The notes: generated by a model from the letters alone, not told the origin. Numbered from the stretch's first letter, positions 1-6,533 are shown. The stretch is DNA of 10,853 nt from Bacillota bacterium (GCA_023621975.1 JAMOAC010000418.1:1-10853), one strand, 5' to 3'. Translations and numbers: made by a program.

Positions 1-1052
1 ATTATCCTCTTGTTGCAGGATGGTCTTTAGGCTACATGTTTGAAAGCATTTTTAACTGGAAGCCTATGATTTCAGATACCGCAACGTTTTTTAACAATTA
101 TGTGGCCGGAAACGTTAAGCCTTTGATTATGCTTCTCATCGTTTTGATAATGACGGCCCTTACACTGGTCGGAGGCGTTGCCAAGGGAATTGAAAAGTGG
201 AACAAGATTCTTATGCCTGCACTTGTGATAATAATTATAATCCTCATTATACGCTCACTGACTTTGCCGGGTTCTGTTGAAGGCATTAAATTTTTGTTCT
301 ATCCGGATTTTTCAAAAATAACAATAATGACATTTCTGGATGCTTTAGGACACGGTTTTTATTCCCTGAGTGTGGGCATGGCGATTATGATTACATACGG
401 AAGCTATATCCGCAAAGAAGAAGACCTTGTCGAGTCGTCTGTAACCGTTTGCGCACTTGACACCATTACTGCATTGATGGCGGGACTTGCAATTTTTCCG
501 GCGGTATTTGCGCTGGGGCTTGAGCCGGATTCAGGTGCCGGCCTGGCTTTTATAACATTGCCTAAAGCTTTTGCAACATTGCCCGGCGGCAGGATATTTG
601 CAGCACTGTTCTTTTTACTGCTTATGGTTGCAGCCCTTGCATCGATGATGAGTTTGCTGGAAGTGCTGGTTGCCTTTTTGGTAGACGAATTTCATCTCAA
701 CAAGAAAAAGGTGCTTGTTGTTTTGGTGGCCCTGTTGTTCCTGCTGGGCATACCTTCCAATTTATCTTTTAGTTCCATGGCCGACTTCAAGATATTCGGG
801 CTTACTTATTTTGATTTAATGGACAAGTTGTCTGCAAATGTACTGGTACCGATTACAGGGCTGCTTACGGCCGTGTTTGTGATTTTCCGCTTTGGAGTTA
901 AAAACTCCCAGGACGAATTGCTCGAGGGCTGTAAAAATCAAAAGGGCATTCTCGTACGCTCTTATCCTGTGCTGATCAAGTACATTGTGCCTATTTCCGT
1001 AATTTTCATACTGCTTAATGCCACAGGAATATTTTCGAAGCTTTTTGGCTAA
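1..1052 (+). CDS. Sodium-coupled amino-acid transporter, NSS family (5' end cut by window)
   Basis: The reading frame is open from base 3 (Tyr-Pro-Leu-Val-Ala-Gly-Trp-Ser-Leu-Gly-Tyr), which resembles the TM3 stretch of LeuT, so the gene starts before the window and the ATG at 36 is internal. About 349 residues are visible. Counting from that ATG, membrane segments lie near residues 29-49, 57-72, 106-125, 134-160, 185-215, 225-240, 265-287 and 308-331, matching TM4 to TM11. The TM6 region (FYSLSVGMAIMITYGSYIRK, 108-127) is diagnostic for the neurotransmitter:sodium symporter family, which imports amino acids with Na+. The protein ends after TM11, as in bacterial 11-TM members such as MhsT and TnaT. 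In TM8, where LeuT has a Thr-Ser pair at its second sodium site, this protein has Ala202-Ser203. Substrate cannot be told; TM1 is outside the window. Stop TAA at 1050. Confidence 0.93.
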   Translation, partial: YPLVAGWSLGYMFESIFNWKPMISDTATFFNNYVAGNVKPLIMLLIVLIMTALTLVGGVAKGIEKWNKILMPALVIIIIILIIRSLTLPGSVEGIKFLFYPDFSKITIMTFLDALGHGFYSLSVGMAIMITYGSYIRKEEDLVESSVTVCALDTITALMAGLAIFPAVFALGLEPDSGAGLAFITLPKAFATLPGGRIFAALFFLLLMVAALASMMSLLEVLVAFLVDEFHLNKKKVLVVLVALLFLLGIPSNLSFSSMADFKIFGLTYFDLMDKLSANVLVPITGLLTAVFVIFRFGVKNSQDELLEGCKNQKGILVRSYPVLIKYIVPISVIFILLNATGIFSKLFG

Positions 1053-1058
1053 AAACTG

Positions 1059-1081
1059 AAAGGGGGCATTGAGCCCCTTTT
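1059..1081. terminator. Bidirectional rho-independent terminator between convergent genes
   Basis: Stem 1059-1067 (AAAGGGGGC) pairs with 1073-1081 (GCCCCTTTT) over a 5-base loop, with one G-T wobble. It is followed by a T-rich stretch on the plus strand and, read on the minus strand, by TTTCAGTTTTT. It sits 6 bases after the transporter stop and 8 bases after the stop of the opposing cupin gene, so it can serve both. Confidence 0.85.
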
Positions 1082-1089
1082 CTTTAATG

Positions 1090-1647
1090 TCAATGATGTT
1101 CTTCAGCGTCTTTTTTTGTTTTATGGACCGTACCATGCGGATGTGCCGGTGGTGCATAAATGGAATATAGTTTAAGGGGTGTGCGTCCTGTATTGATTAT
1201 GTTATGCCATTTGCCGGCAGGTATGAATATTACATCATCATCTTCAACCCTTTGCCGGAAATCCAGGTTATCCCTGCTGTCTCCCATCATAACCAGTCCC
1301 TGGCCACGCTCAATACGTATGAACTGGTCGAGGTCATGATGTACTTCCAAACCTATGTCCTCTCCGACGTTGATGCTCATCAGGGTCAACTGCAGGTGCT
1401 TTCCTGTCCACAGAGCCGTGCGGAAGTTATTATTTTGTATGGTAGCTTCTTCAATATCAACTACAAAGGGCTCAGGGCCATAATCTTTTAATTTGATAGT
1501 CGGGTTTGGATTGCCTGGATAGTGCACAGGTACGTTTGCCCAATGGGAGTAGGGATAGCCGTATGGATTATACATTTGAGCATTAAAGTAGTGTGAATAT
1601 GGACATAAACTATAGTCATTATAATATGGATTATAGTCGTTAAACAT
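1090..1647 (-). CDS. Single-domain cupin protein with tyrosine-rich N-terminus
   Basis: 185 residues. Residues 1-45 hold 11 tyrosines plus many Asn and Pro, a composition reminiscent of spore-coat proteins. Residues about 58-165 form a cupin barrel: motif 1 at 99-117 (GLEVHHDLDQF, then RIERGQG) and motif 2 at 137-154 (DVIFIPAGKWHNIINTG). His103/His104, Gln108, Glu113 and His148 are the candidate metal ligands. The tail APPAHPHGTVHKTK (165-178) is typical of a Firmicute family of cupin proteins of unknown function related to B. subtilis YrkC, from memory. Start choice: GAAAGG (1662-1657) abuts the upstream in-frame ATG (1654-1656) with no spacing but lies 9 bases before the ATG at 1645-1647, so the inner ATG is chosen; the outer would add three residues. 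Enzyme activity is unknown; a sporulation role is only suggested by the N-terminus. Confidence 0.88.
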   Translation of the reverse strand: MFNDYNPYYNDYSLCPYSHYFNAQMYNPYGYPYSHWANVPVHYPGNPNPTIKLKDYGPEPFVVDIEEATIQNNNFRTALWTGKHLQLTLMSINVGEDIGLEVHHDLDQFIRIERGQGLVMMGDSRDNLDFRQRVEDDDVIFIPAGKWHNIINTGRTPLKLYSIYAPPAHPHGTVHKTKKDAEEHH

Positions 1648-1659
1648 GATGTTCATCCT

Positions 1660-1678
1660 TTCATATGTTTAATATGAA
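1660..1678. repeat. Inverted repeat overlapping the cupin ribosome binding site
   Basis: TTCATAT (1660-1666) and ATATGAA (1672-1678) form a perfect 7-bp inverted repeat with a 5-base loop. In the cupin mRNA this hairpin ends inside the AAAGG ribosome binding site, so it could be an operator or modulate translation. On the plus strand it is followed by seven T residues, but no plus-strand gene ends here. Confidence 0.45.
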
Positions 1679-1714
1679 TTTTTTTATTTTGCCTGCCATG
1701 TGTTTTCCTGCAAT

Positions 1715-1742
1715 CAGGCAATGCCGAACAGGCAACGCCAAA
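1715..1742. repeat. 14-base tandem direct repeat upstream of the cupin gene
   Basis: CAGGCAATGCCGAA (1715-1728) is followed directly by CAGGCAACGCCAAA (1729-1742), 12 of 14 identical; both differences are transitions. It lies about 70-95 bases upstream of the cupin start, a position where a regulator could bind. No protein can be assigned. Confidence 0.6.
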
Positions 1743-1986
1743 CATGCAAATGTTCAATGGCATTTAAGCTCTGCCCGACATTAATATAATATGATTTATG
1801 TCGAGTATATGTGAGCAGATCGATATTATCCATATAGGGCATTATCTGTACCAGAGCTGCTCATTTTTGATGCTCTTTCCTTAAAAGATGTGTATGTCTT
1901 TTTTTAAATAAACTTGTTGTACTGGATAAAGAGATAGCGTAATGGAGAGCTTCTGAGCTGGTTTTTATTAACTCTCAGGCCAGGAC

Positions 1987-2063
1987 TCCTGTTGTCAGAA
2001 TGCCAAATCCAGGTGCTGGAATGTGCTGAAATGCTAAAATCCTGCTGTCGGAATGCTAAAAAA
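1987..2063. repeat. Degenerate direct repeat with 53-base period
   Basis: TCCTGTTGTCAGAATGCCAAA (from 1987) recurs as TCCTGCTGTCGGAATGCTAAA (from 2040), 18 of 21 identical, with all three differences transitions. A related fragment, GAAATGCTAAAATCC, lies between them (2028-2042). This is a decayed short repeat just upstream of the gntR promoter; function unknown. Confidence 0.5.
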
Positions 2064-2074
2064 TTGAATAACAG

Positions 2075-2103
2075 TTGACAAAAGTGTAAATACTGTATAT
2101 ACT
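2075..2103 (+). promoter_or_regulatory. Strong sigma-A type promoter of the gntR-ABC operon
   Basis: TTGACA (2075-2080) matches the -35 consensus fully. After a 17-base spacer comes TATACT (2098-2103), a 5 of 6 match to the -10 consensus. Transcription would start near 2110, giving a leader of about 100 bases before the TTG start at 2209. The -10 box lies inside the palindrome at 2097-2120, so a protein bound there would block RNA polymerase. Confidence 0.85.
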
Positions 2104-2120
2104 GTATATATACAGTATAT
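2091..2120. promoter_or_regulatory. Palindromic operator, probably for the GntR repressor
   Basis: Bases 2097-2120 form a perfect 24-bp palindrome with core TACTGTATATATACAGTA (2100-2117). The 9-base half-site TACTGTATA occurs twice in direct tandem (2091-2099, 2100-2108), then inverted as TATACAGTA (2109-2117). The array covers the -10 box and start point. Autorepression by the adjacent GntR/YtrA-type protein is the natural reading: such regulators bind A/T-rich dyads at their own promoters. The extra upstream half-site could allow a second dimer or an alternative register. Confidence 0.8.
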
Positions 2121-2134
2121 TTGATTTATACGCT

Positions 2135-2186
2135 CAGAACAAGCTGTGACAAATATAATGCAGAACAAGCGGTGATAAATATTAGG
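2135..2186 (+). repeat. 26-base tandem repeat in the operon leader
   Basis: Two head-to-tail 26-base copies (2135-2160 and 2161-2186) share 22 positions; both begin CAGAACAAGC and contain GTGA and AAATAT at the same offsets. They lie in the predicted untranslated leader, ending 7 bases before the AAGGAG ribosome binding site. No hairpin or known leader element was recognised in them. Confidence 0.7.
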
Positions 2187-2208
2187 GAATATAAGGAGCG
2201 GAAGGCAA

Positions 2209-2583
2209 TTGAACATCATAATATCAAATTCATCCGACAAGCCTATTTATGAACAAATTGCTGAGCAAATAAAAACCCATATCATAAACGGTGATCTGAA
2301 AGAGGCAGAGATGTTGCCTTCTATCAGGAATCTGGCAAAAGAACTTCAAATAAGTGTCATTACCACCAAAAGAGCTTATGAAGAACTTGAGAAGGAAGGT
2401 TACATTGTAAGTGTACCCGGTAAGGGTTCATTTGTATCAGCTAAAAACAAGGAGCTTCTGAAAGAAGCGAGGGTAAGGATTGTAGAGGAAAAATTGCTTG
2501 AAGCAATATTAATAGCAAGGACAATAGACATCTCGCTTGATGAACTGCAGAAAATGATTGAAATTTTGTACGAGGAGGGATAA
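2209..2583 (+). CDS. GntR-family repressor, YtrA subfamily
   Basis: 124 residues. Residues 8-78 form the GntR winged helix: SDKPIYEQI opens it, then MLPSIRNLAKEL (35-46), a recognition-helix region VITTKRAYEELE (50-61) and the wing GYIVSVPGKGSFV (64-76). The C-terminal part (80-124) is a short helical dimerisation segment without a ligand domain, which defines the YtrA subfamily. It probably represses its own operon through the palindrome at 2097-2120; its inducer is not visible. The start is TTG at 2209, supported by AAGGAG at 2193-2198 (10-base spacing) and an N-terminus of normal length. Only one base separates its stop from the ATPase ATG, and its last codons supply that gene's ribosome binding site, so translation is likely coupled. 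The set-up resembles B. subtilis ytr and S. aureus pmtR operons. Confidence 0.93.
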   Translation: MNIIISNSSDKPIYEQIAEQIKTHIINGDLKEAEMLPSIRNLAKELQISVITTKRAYEELEKEGYIVSVPGKGSFVSAKNKELLKEARVRIVEEKLLEAILIARTIDISLDELQKMIEILYEEG

Positions 2584-2584
2584 A

Positions 2585-3451
2585 ATGGGACTTGCTTTGG
2601 AAATAAAAGGCCTTAGCAAAAGTTTTAAAGATTTCAGCCTGAAAAGAATTAATATATCCCTGTCCAGTGGATATATCATGGGATTTATAGGTCCGAACGG
2701 TGCGGGTAAAAGCACGACAATAAAACTGATATTGAACCTTCTTAAAAAGGATGAAGGGGAAATCAGAATTTTTGGCATGGATAATATTAAGGATGAGCAG
2801 AAGGTAAAAAACAGGATAGGCTTTGTGCTGGATGAAAACTATTTTTATGAGGAACTGACGGTTGCGGAGATGAAGTGGGTGCTTGCACCTTTTTACAGGA
2901 CCTGGGATGAAAAAGCTTTTCAAAGATATCTGAAACGGTTCCAACTGCCGCAGAAAAAGAAAATCAAGGAATTGTCCAAAGGGATGAAAATGAAATTTTC
3001 ACTGGCAATTGCGTTATCCCACAATGCAGACCTTTTGATAATGGATGAACCGACTTCAGGCCTTGATCCGCTTGTAAGAAGTGAACTTTTGGATATTCTG
3101 TCTGAAATAATACAGGATGAAAACAAGGCGATATTCTTTTCCACCCATATAACGTCCGACCTTGATAAGATTGCAGATTATATAACTATTATAAATCAGG
3201 GAGAAATTATTCTGAGCATGCCAAAAGATGATATATTTAATAATTACGGGCTTGTAAAAGGCGGAAAGGAACTGTTGAATGCAGATACCAGAAGCAGCTT
3301 TGTTGGCATTAAAGAAAACGAGTTCGGCTTTACAGGGTTGACTTGTGACAGAAAGCTGGCAAGGAAGATGTTCGGTGATAAAGTTGTAATTGAAAAACCC
3401 ACACTTGAGGATGTAATGCTATATTACGTGAGGGGGAATAAGAATGTATAA
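2585..3451 (+). CDS. ABC transporter ATP-binding protein (exporter type)
   Basis: 288 residues starting at ATG 2585, preceded by AGGAGGG (2573-2579) 5 bases upstream; an in-frame ATG at 2558 lies inside gntR and lacks such a site. Walker A is GPNGAGKST (36-44), the signature LSKGMKMK (130-137), Walker B LLIMDEP (150-156) with catalytic Glu155, D-loop SGLD (158-161) and switch His188 (FFSTH). The Q-loop position reads FVLDEN (80-85) without the usual Gln, a substitution common in this exporter subgroup as I recall. After about residue 210 the C-terminal tail lacks a recognisable regulatory domain. It should power the permease encoded next, whose start overlaps its end by 8 bases. Related ATPases are YtrB and PmtA; the exported substrate is unknown (a peptide, cell-envelope agent or lipid-like molecule are all possible). 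Confidence 0.94.
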   Translation: MGLALEIKGLSKSFKDFSLKRINISLSSGYIMGFIGPNGAGKSTTIKLILNLLKKDEGEIRIFGMDNIKDEQKVKNRIGFVLDENYFYEELTVAEMKWVLAPFYRTWDEKAFQRYLKRFQLPQKKKIKELSKGMKMKFSLAIALSHNADLLIMDEPTSGLDPLVRSELLDILSEIIQDENKAIFFSTHITSDLDKIADYITIINQGEIILSMPKDDIFNNYGLVKGGKELLNADTRSSFVGIKENEFGFTGLTCDRKLARKMFGDKVVIEKPTLEDVMLYYVRGNKNV

Positions 3452-4079
3452 CCTGGTATTGAAAGACATACTGATACAGAAAAAGCAGTTATTTATCATA
3501 TTTGCTTTACAAAGATTTGGCGAAGTCATGTTTTCGGGAGGTGTTGTAGCATTTACCTATATACTGGTAGTAACTTCCTGTGCTATTGAAGACAAGAATA
3601 AAGCTGATGTCATGCTCAACAGCTTACCGTTGAAGAAATCAACTATTGTTCTGGCAAAATATGCATCCGTATTTGTGTATTTTGTTCTGGGAACTGCAGC
3701 GTATTCAATATTAACAAGCATATTTGGCATTATGGAGCTTCCAATAAAAATTTATCCATTAACATTGAAAAACTTTATTGGCGGACTGGTCGGGGTCAGT
3801 TTAATGTACGGGATATATCTGCCGATATTTTTCAAGGTGGGATATACCAGGTCAAAAACAATTAATTTCATATTGTTCTTTGGTTTTTTCTTCGGCATTT
3901 CATACCTGGTAAGCATTCTTAAAAAATATCAAAACAGTGCTTTATTGAAAAATATAACTGAATTTTTGCAGCACAATGGAGATGCTGCTGCCGCGGCAAT
4001 AATTCTTGCCTTAATGCTTGTTATTCTGTCCGTATCTTATTATATATCCCTGAAGTTATACAAAAGCAGGGAGTTTTAA
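3444..4079 (+). CDS. ABC-2 type permease (ABC2_membrane_5-like)
   Basis: 211 residues. The opening MYNLVLKDILIQKKQ and the cytoplasmic stretch EDKNKADVMLNSLPLKKSTI (49-68) followed by VLAKYASV are hallmarks of the small ABC-2 permease family to which PmtB belongs. Hydrophobic segments lie at about 16-46, 73-96, 107-128, 137-158 and 183-204; the first could be two short helices, and is somewhat shorter than I expect for this family. It forms the membrane channel for the ATPase encoded upstream, most likely as a dimer. Its ATG at 3444 overlaps the ATPase gene by 8 bases and is preceded by AGGGGG (3431-3436) at 7-base spacing, so the two are translated together. It is the last gene of the operon. 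Confidence 0.9.
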   Translation: MYNLVLKDILIQKKQLFIIFALQRFGEVMFSGGVVAFTYILVVTSCAIEDKNKADVMLNSLPLKKSTIVLAKYASVFVYFVLGTAAYSILTSIFGIMELPIKIYPLTLKNFIGGLVGVSLMYGIYLPIFFKVGYTRSKTINFILFFGFFFGISYLVSILKKYQNSALLKNITEFLQHNGDAAAAAIILALMLVILSVSYYISLKLYKSREF

Positions 4080-4084
4080 TCAAT

Positions 4085-4127
4085 AAAAGCTCACCGGGCT
4101 GGTATATGCCAATCGGTGAGCTTTTTT
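4085..4127. terminator. Strong rho-independent terminator after the exporter operon
   Basis: AAAAGCTCACCG (4085-4096) pairs perfectly with CGGTGAGCTTTT (4114-4125), a 12-bp stem with a 17-base loop, followed by more T residues. It lies 5 bases after the permease stop. Read on the minus strand the stem is followed by TTTTATTG, so it may also stop transcripts of the opposing URO-D gene that ends at 4228. Confidence 0.93.
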
Positions 4128-4227
4128 ATTAACTTTCACGTTGTGGCCTGGTTTACGTTAACTTTTCCGAAAAAGGCCAACAAGCTTTTCATCTTACGGC
4201 TTCTGTCTTACAAACAGTTTTGTTTTA

Positions 4228-5472
4228 CTAATAGTTTTGTACCAGTTCCATAGCTATTTCAGCCCATTTTGTCAGGCGTTCAGGCTGGCATCTGACAGTG
4301 GAAATATCTTTTAAAATAAGTTCAAGGTTGACATTATTTGCTTTTGCCACATCCAGCGTGTATTTCAGGTCTGCCCTGACAGCGTCCCAGTCAACGGAAG
4401 TCTCCGCAATAAATGCAGGAGAAGGCTTGTTTGACATTATCAGCTTGTCACCGATTTTTTCGGCAAAGTTCTTTCTGTCACTCCATGGGCTGCACGAAAC
4501 CTTCTTCACATTCGGTATCCTTTTAACTATATCAAGCCTGTCATCCAGGCGGTCACAACAACCGTAATAAATCATACCGAAGTATTGCGCCATTTTAGAA
4601 ACATAGGGAAGCTCAAATTCCTCGGTTATTTTTGGTGAAACGGACGTGAAAAGCTGTGCGAGTCCAAATGCCCAGCAGTTTTCCGATACGGGGCCTTTGC
4701 CCTTGCCGAAGTCAGGAAGCAATTCATCCGTATATATATATGAACAATGGCAGGTGTTTGAAATATCATTATGAACTTTCAGCTCGTTTGCCTCTTTTAT
4801 ACCGGCAATGGTGGCATCCGTAAGCCTTTCGAGGCAAGCGTGTATGAACTCCGCACGGTCCATAATTTCAATATAGGCATCCTCAACACCCATAAGCGTA
4901 GTCAGGTAGTCCCATATTCCAAGGTTGAATTGAATGCCGTGCCCTTGAATTACAGGTGCTATCCCGTCGAAAATCTCTTTTGCCTGTTGAAAATGAAGCT
5001 CGCTTAATTCATTATCAACAGTTATCTTCATATCCTTAATTTTTTCTATGTCCTCATAATCATTTATCACTCTGTTAAAGTGCCTTGCAGGGGCTGTGGA
5101 ACCCTCGCTTAATGCCAGAACTTCCGAATTTTCCGTTACTCCGTAACCTGAATTGAACACTGCCTTTGGTATTGTTATATATGGTTCGATAACCATATCT
5201 ACAGGGAAATGCTTCCACATGTAAATTTTTTTACGCAAATCCAGTTCTATTTCCCTGAAAAACGGGTCTTCAACAAGGCAGGTCAACTCACCATCGGTAT
5301 TGAGTTCATTCCAGGGCAGCTGGTCTATGCAAACCATCGGTCGTTGCATTTGCCCCCGGTTCAGGGCTTTCCACAATTCAACTTTTTCCTTATGAACGGG
5401 AAGTAATGCAATATCCATGTATTGTTCGCCAAGTTTACGGAGAACTTCCTTGTCTTTTGAAGAAATTGGCAT
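4228..5472 (-). CDS. URO-D superfamily protein, MtaA/CmuA-like but with altered metal motif
   Basis: 414 residues, ATG with AAGGAG (5488-5483) 10 bases upstream. It belongs to the uroporphyrinogen decarboxylase superfamily by its C-terminal half: SPKITEEFELPYVSKMAQYF (279-298), IYYGCCDRLDDRLDIVKRIP (301-320), SCSPW (326-330), IGDKLIMSNKPSPAF (340-354) and ILKDISTV (386-393). The N-terminal Arg/Asp substrate motif of true heme-pathway HemE is absent. In the MtaA/CmuA methyltransferase branch a zinc-binding His-X-Cys occurs where this protein has Tyr303-Gly-Cys305-Cys306; Cys327 and Cys395 could be further ligands. Methyl transfer to or from a corrinoid or thiol is therefore an analogy, not an assignment. 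The divergent AraC gene at 5674 is the likely regulator. The minus-strand promoter is weak (TATAAT at 5515-5510, poor -35), consistent with activation. Confidence 0.82.
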   Translation of the reverse strand: MPISSKDKEVLRKLGEQYMDIALLPVHKEKVELWKALNRGQMQRPMVCIDQLPWNELNTDGELTCLVEDPFFREIELDLRKKIYMWKHFPVDMVIEPYITIPKAVFNSGYGVTENSEVLALSEGSTAPARHFNRVINDYEDIEKIKDMKITVDNELSELHFQQAKEIFDGIAPVIQGHGIQFNLGIWDYLTTLMGVEDAYIEIMDRAEFIHACLERLTDATIAGIKEANELKVHNDISNTCHCSYIYTDELLPDFGKGKGPVSENCWAFGLAQLFTSVSPKITEEFELPYVSKMAQYFGMIYYGCCDRLDDRLDIVKRIPNVKKVSCSPWSDRKNFAEKIGDKLIMSNKPSPAFIAETSVDWDAVRADLKYTLDVAKANNVNLELILKDISTVRCQPERLTKWAEIAMELVQNY

Positions 5473-5575
5473 ATCAGAATCACTCCTTGGATTTTTTACG
5501 AAATTTTATATTATAATTGTAATACACAAAAAATGTATAAATAAACTTCATATTTTGTCTTAAATTACGCATAAA

Positions 5576-5604
5576 TTGACTTTTTGCATCAATAAGGTTA
5601 ATAT
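5576..5604 (+). promoter_or_regulatory. Promoter of the first AraC gene
   Basis: TTGACT (5576-5581), a 17-base spacer and TAATAT (5599-5604) make a good sigma-A promoter. Transcription would begin near 5611, about 63 bases before the ATG at 5674. It lies in the 201-base gap shared with the divergent URO-D gene. Confidence 0.7.
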
Positions 5605-5673
5605 GTATGTATTGGAACATAAGATAATGAGTTGTTTTATATATCCGAACATTCCGGTTTGGAGTTGATTATC

Positions 5674-6408
5674 ATGCTTTTGGAATATGGAAATGCAATT
5701 TGCGGCCCTGACTGGGTAATAGACGAAAAAATTCCACTGGGATTCTCCAGGGTGTATTACGTGTATGACGGAGAAGTGCACTACAGTGACGAGCAATGCA
5801 GAACATGCCTTAAGAAGGGCTATTTGTATATATTCCCGTCTGCCTCAATATACAGCATGAGGCAAAACATCGAAAATCCCCTTCAGTGCACATTTATGCA
5901 TATTGACTTTTTTCCGTCCATACTGACAGAGCTTGTGGAAGTACAGGTAGACAGGTTTCCTGCTTTAAAGCATATTCTTCTTTCCATTTCGGAAAGTATT
6001 AAGGATAATGATGTTAAATTAATACATGCAATGGCTGACGTTTTTAAAATATACTGCAGGGAGCATAAGTTGATCACGTCGCCCGAAAGCAGGATATCCG
6101 AAGTGCTGTTATATATAGCCAGCCACATTGAAGAGAAACTGACTGTTGAGGAGCTGAGCAGGCTGGCAGGGTATAATGTGCAATACTTTGTCCGGCTTTT
6201 TAAGCGCAACATAGGTTGCAGCCCTTACCAATACATTATAAGCCAGAGGCTGAAAGAAGCCAAGAAGATGCTAAGGACCGGGGCTCCTGTCACTGAAATT
6301 GCAAAAAAGACAGGCTTCAATGACATAAAATCCTTCAGCAGGAGTTTTAAAAAGAAATTCGGCGTGTCCCCTTCAAGGTACAGGGATGCCCACGTCAGCC
6401 AGCCGTAA
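5674..6408 (+). CDS. AraC-family transcriptional regulator (cupin sensor + two HTH)
   Basis: 244 residues from ATG 5674, preceded by GGAG (5661-5664) at 9-base spacing. A TTG at 5632 would add 14 residues but has no clear ribosome binding site. Residues about 20-80 form the cupin-like sensor (GFSRVYYVYDGEVHY, then KKGYLYIFPS and FMHIDF). Residues 141-240 are the AraC DNA-binding domain with two helix-turn-helix units: LTVEELSRLAGYNVQYFVRL (156-175) and VTEIAKKTGFNDIKSFSRSF (206-225), ending in the family's FGVSPSRYR. Its sensor resembles those of AraC regulators of sugar or small-molecule genes; the ligand is unknown. It is divergent from the URO-D gene 4228-5472 and most likely activates it. 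No clear terminator follows. Confidence 0.9.
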   Translation: MLLEYGNAICGPDWVIDEKIPLGFSRVYYVYDGEVHYSDEQCRTCLKKGYLYIFPSASIYSMRQNIENPLQCTFMHIDFFPSILTELVEVQVDRFPALKHILLSISESIKDNDVKLIHAMADVFKIYCREHKLITSPESRISEVLLYIASHIEEKLTVEELSRLAGYNVQYFVRLFKRNIGCSPYQYIISQRLKEAKKMLRTGAPVTEIAKKTGFNDIKSFSRSFKKKFGVSPSRYRDAHVSQP

Positions 6409-6425
6409 ATTTGTTGAAATCAATT

Positions 6426-6461
6426 CGTTTTAAAACGTAATAAAACATGCTATACTATAAT
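6426..6461 (+). promoter_or_regulatory. Probable extended -10 promoter with palindrome, upstream of rlmA
   Basis: TGCTATACT (6448-6456) is an extended -10 element, with an alternative TATAAT overlapping it at 6456-6461. No good -35 box is present; instead a perfect 12-bp palindrome CGTTTTAAAACG (6426-6437) occupies that position and could bind a regulator. The start point would be about 70 bases before the rlmA TTG codon. Confidence 0.5.
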
Positions 6462-6533
6462 AAAAATCCAAAGCATGATTTGTACATGACTGCAATTGTC
6501 AGGTGAATCAGCGAAAAGAAGGGAACAGGTAAC

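Larger units (their letters stand above)
1648..2208. other. 561-base intergenic region between divergent cupin gene and GntR operon
   Basis: No open reading frame here has a convincing ribosome binding site. The stretch holds the cupin 5' region, a 14-base tandem repeat (1715-1742), a long-range inverted repeat TGAGCAG (1812-1818) / CTGCTCA (1857-1863) with a 38-base loop, a degenerate direct repeat (1987-2063), the promoter and operator of the gntR operon (2075-2120) and a 26-base tandem repeat in its leader (2135-2186). The part from about 1864 to 1986 shows nothing I can name. No recognisable riboswitch class or small RNA was identified by eye. Confidence 0.7.

Noticed and set aside
1883..1908. 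Terminator-like AAAAGAT...GTCTTTTTTT hairpin in the intergenic region
   Set aside because: The stem is short and almost all A-T, and no gene on the plus strand ends upstream of it.
2097..2120. LexA/SOS box because of the CTGTATATATACAG core
   Set aside because: The spacing between CTG and CAG is 8 bases instead of 10, and Gram-positive LexA uses a different GAAC-N4-GTTC box. A GntR gene lies directly downstream.
1657..2208. Riboswitch, small protein gene or CRISPR remnant in the intergenic region
   Set aside because: No known conserved core, no frame with a ribosome binding site, and the repeats are too few and too degenerate.
2441..2944. 167-codon minus-strand open frame opposite gntR and the ATPase gene
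   Set aside because: It lies across two well-supported genes on the other strand and its composition is that of a shadow frame.
5632..5673. TTG start at 5632 for the first AraC gene
   Set aside because: No clear ribosome binding site precedes it; ATG 5674 has GGAG at proper distance. It remains a weak alternative.
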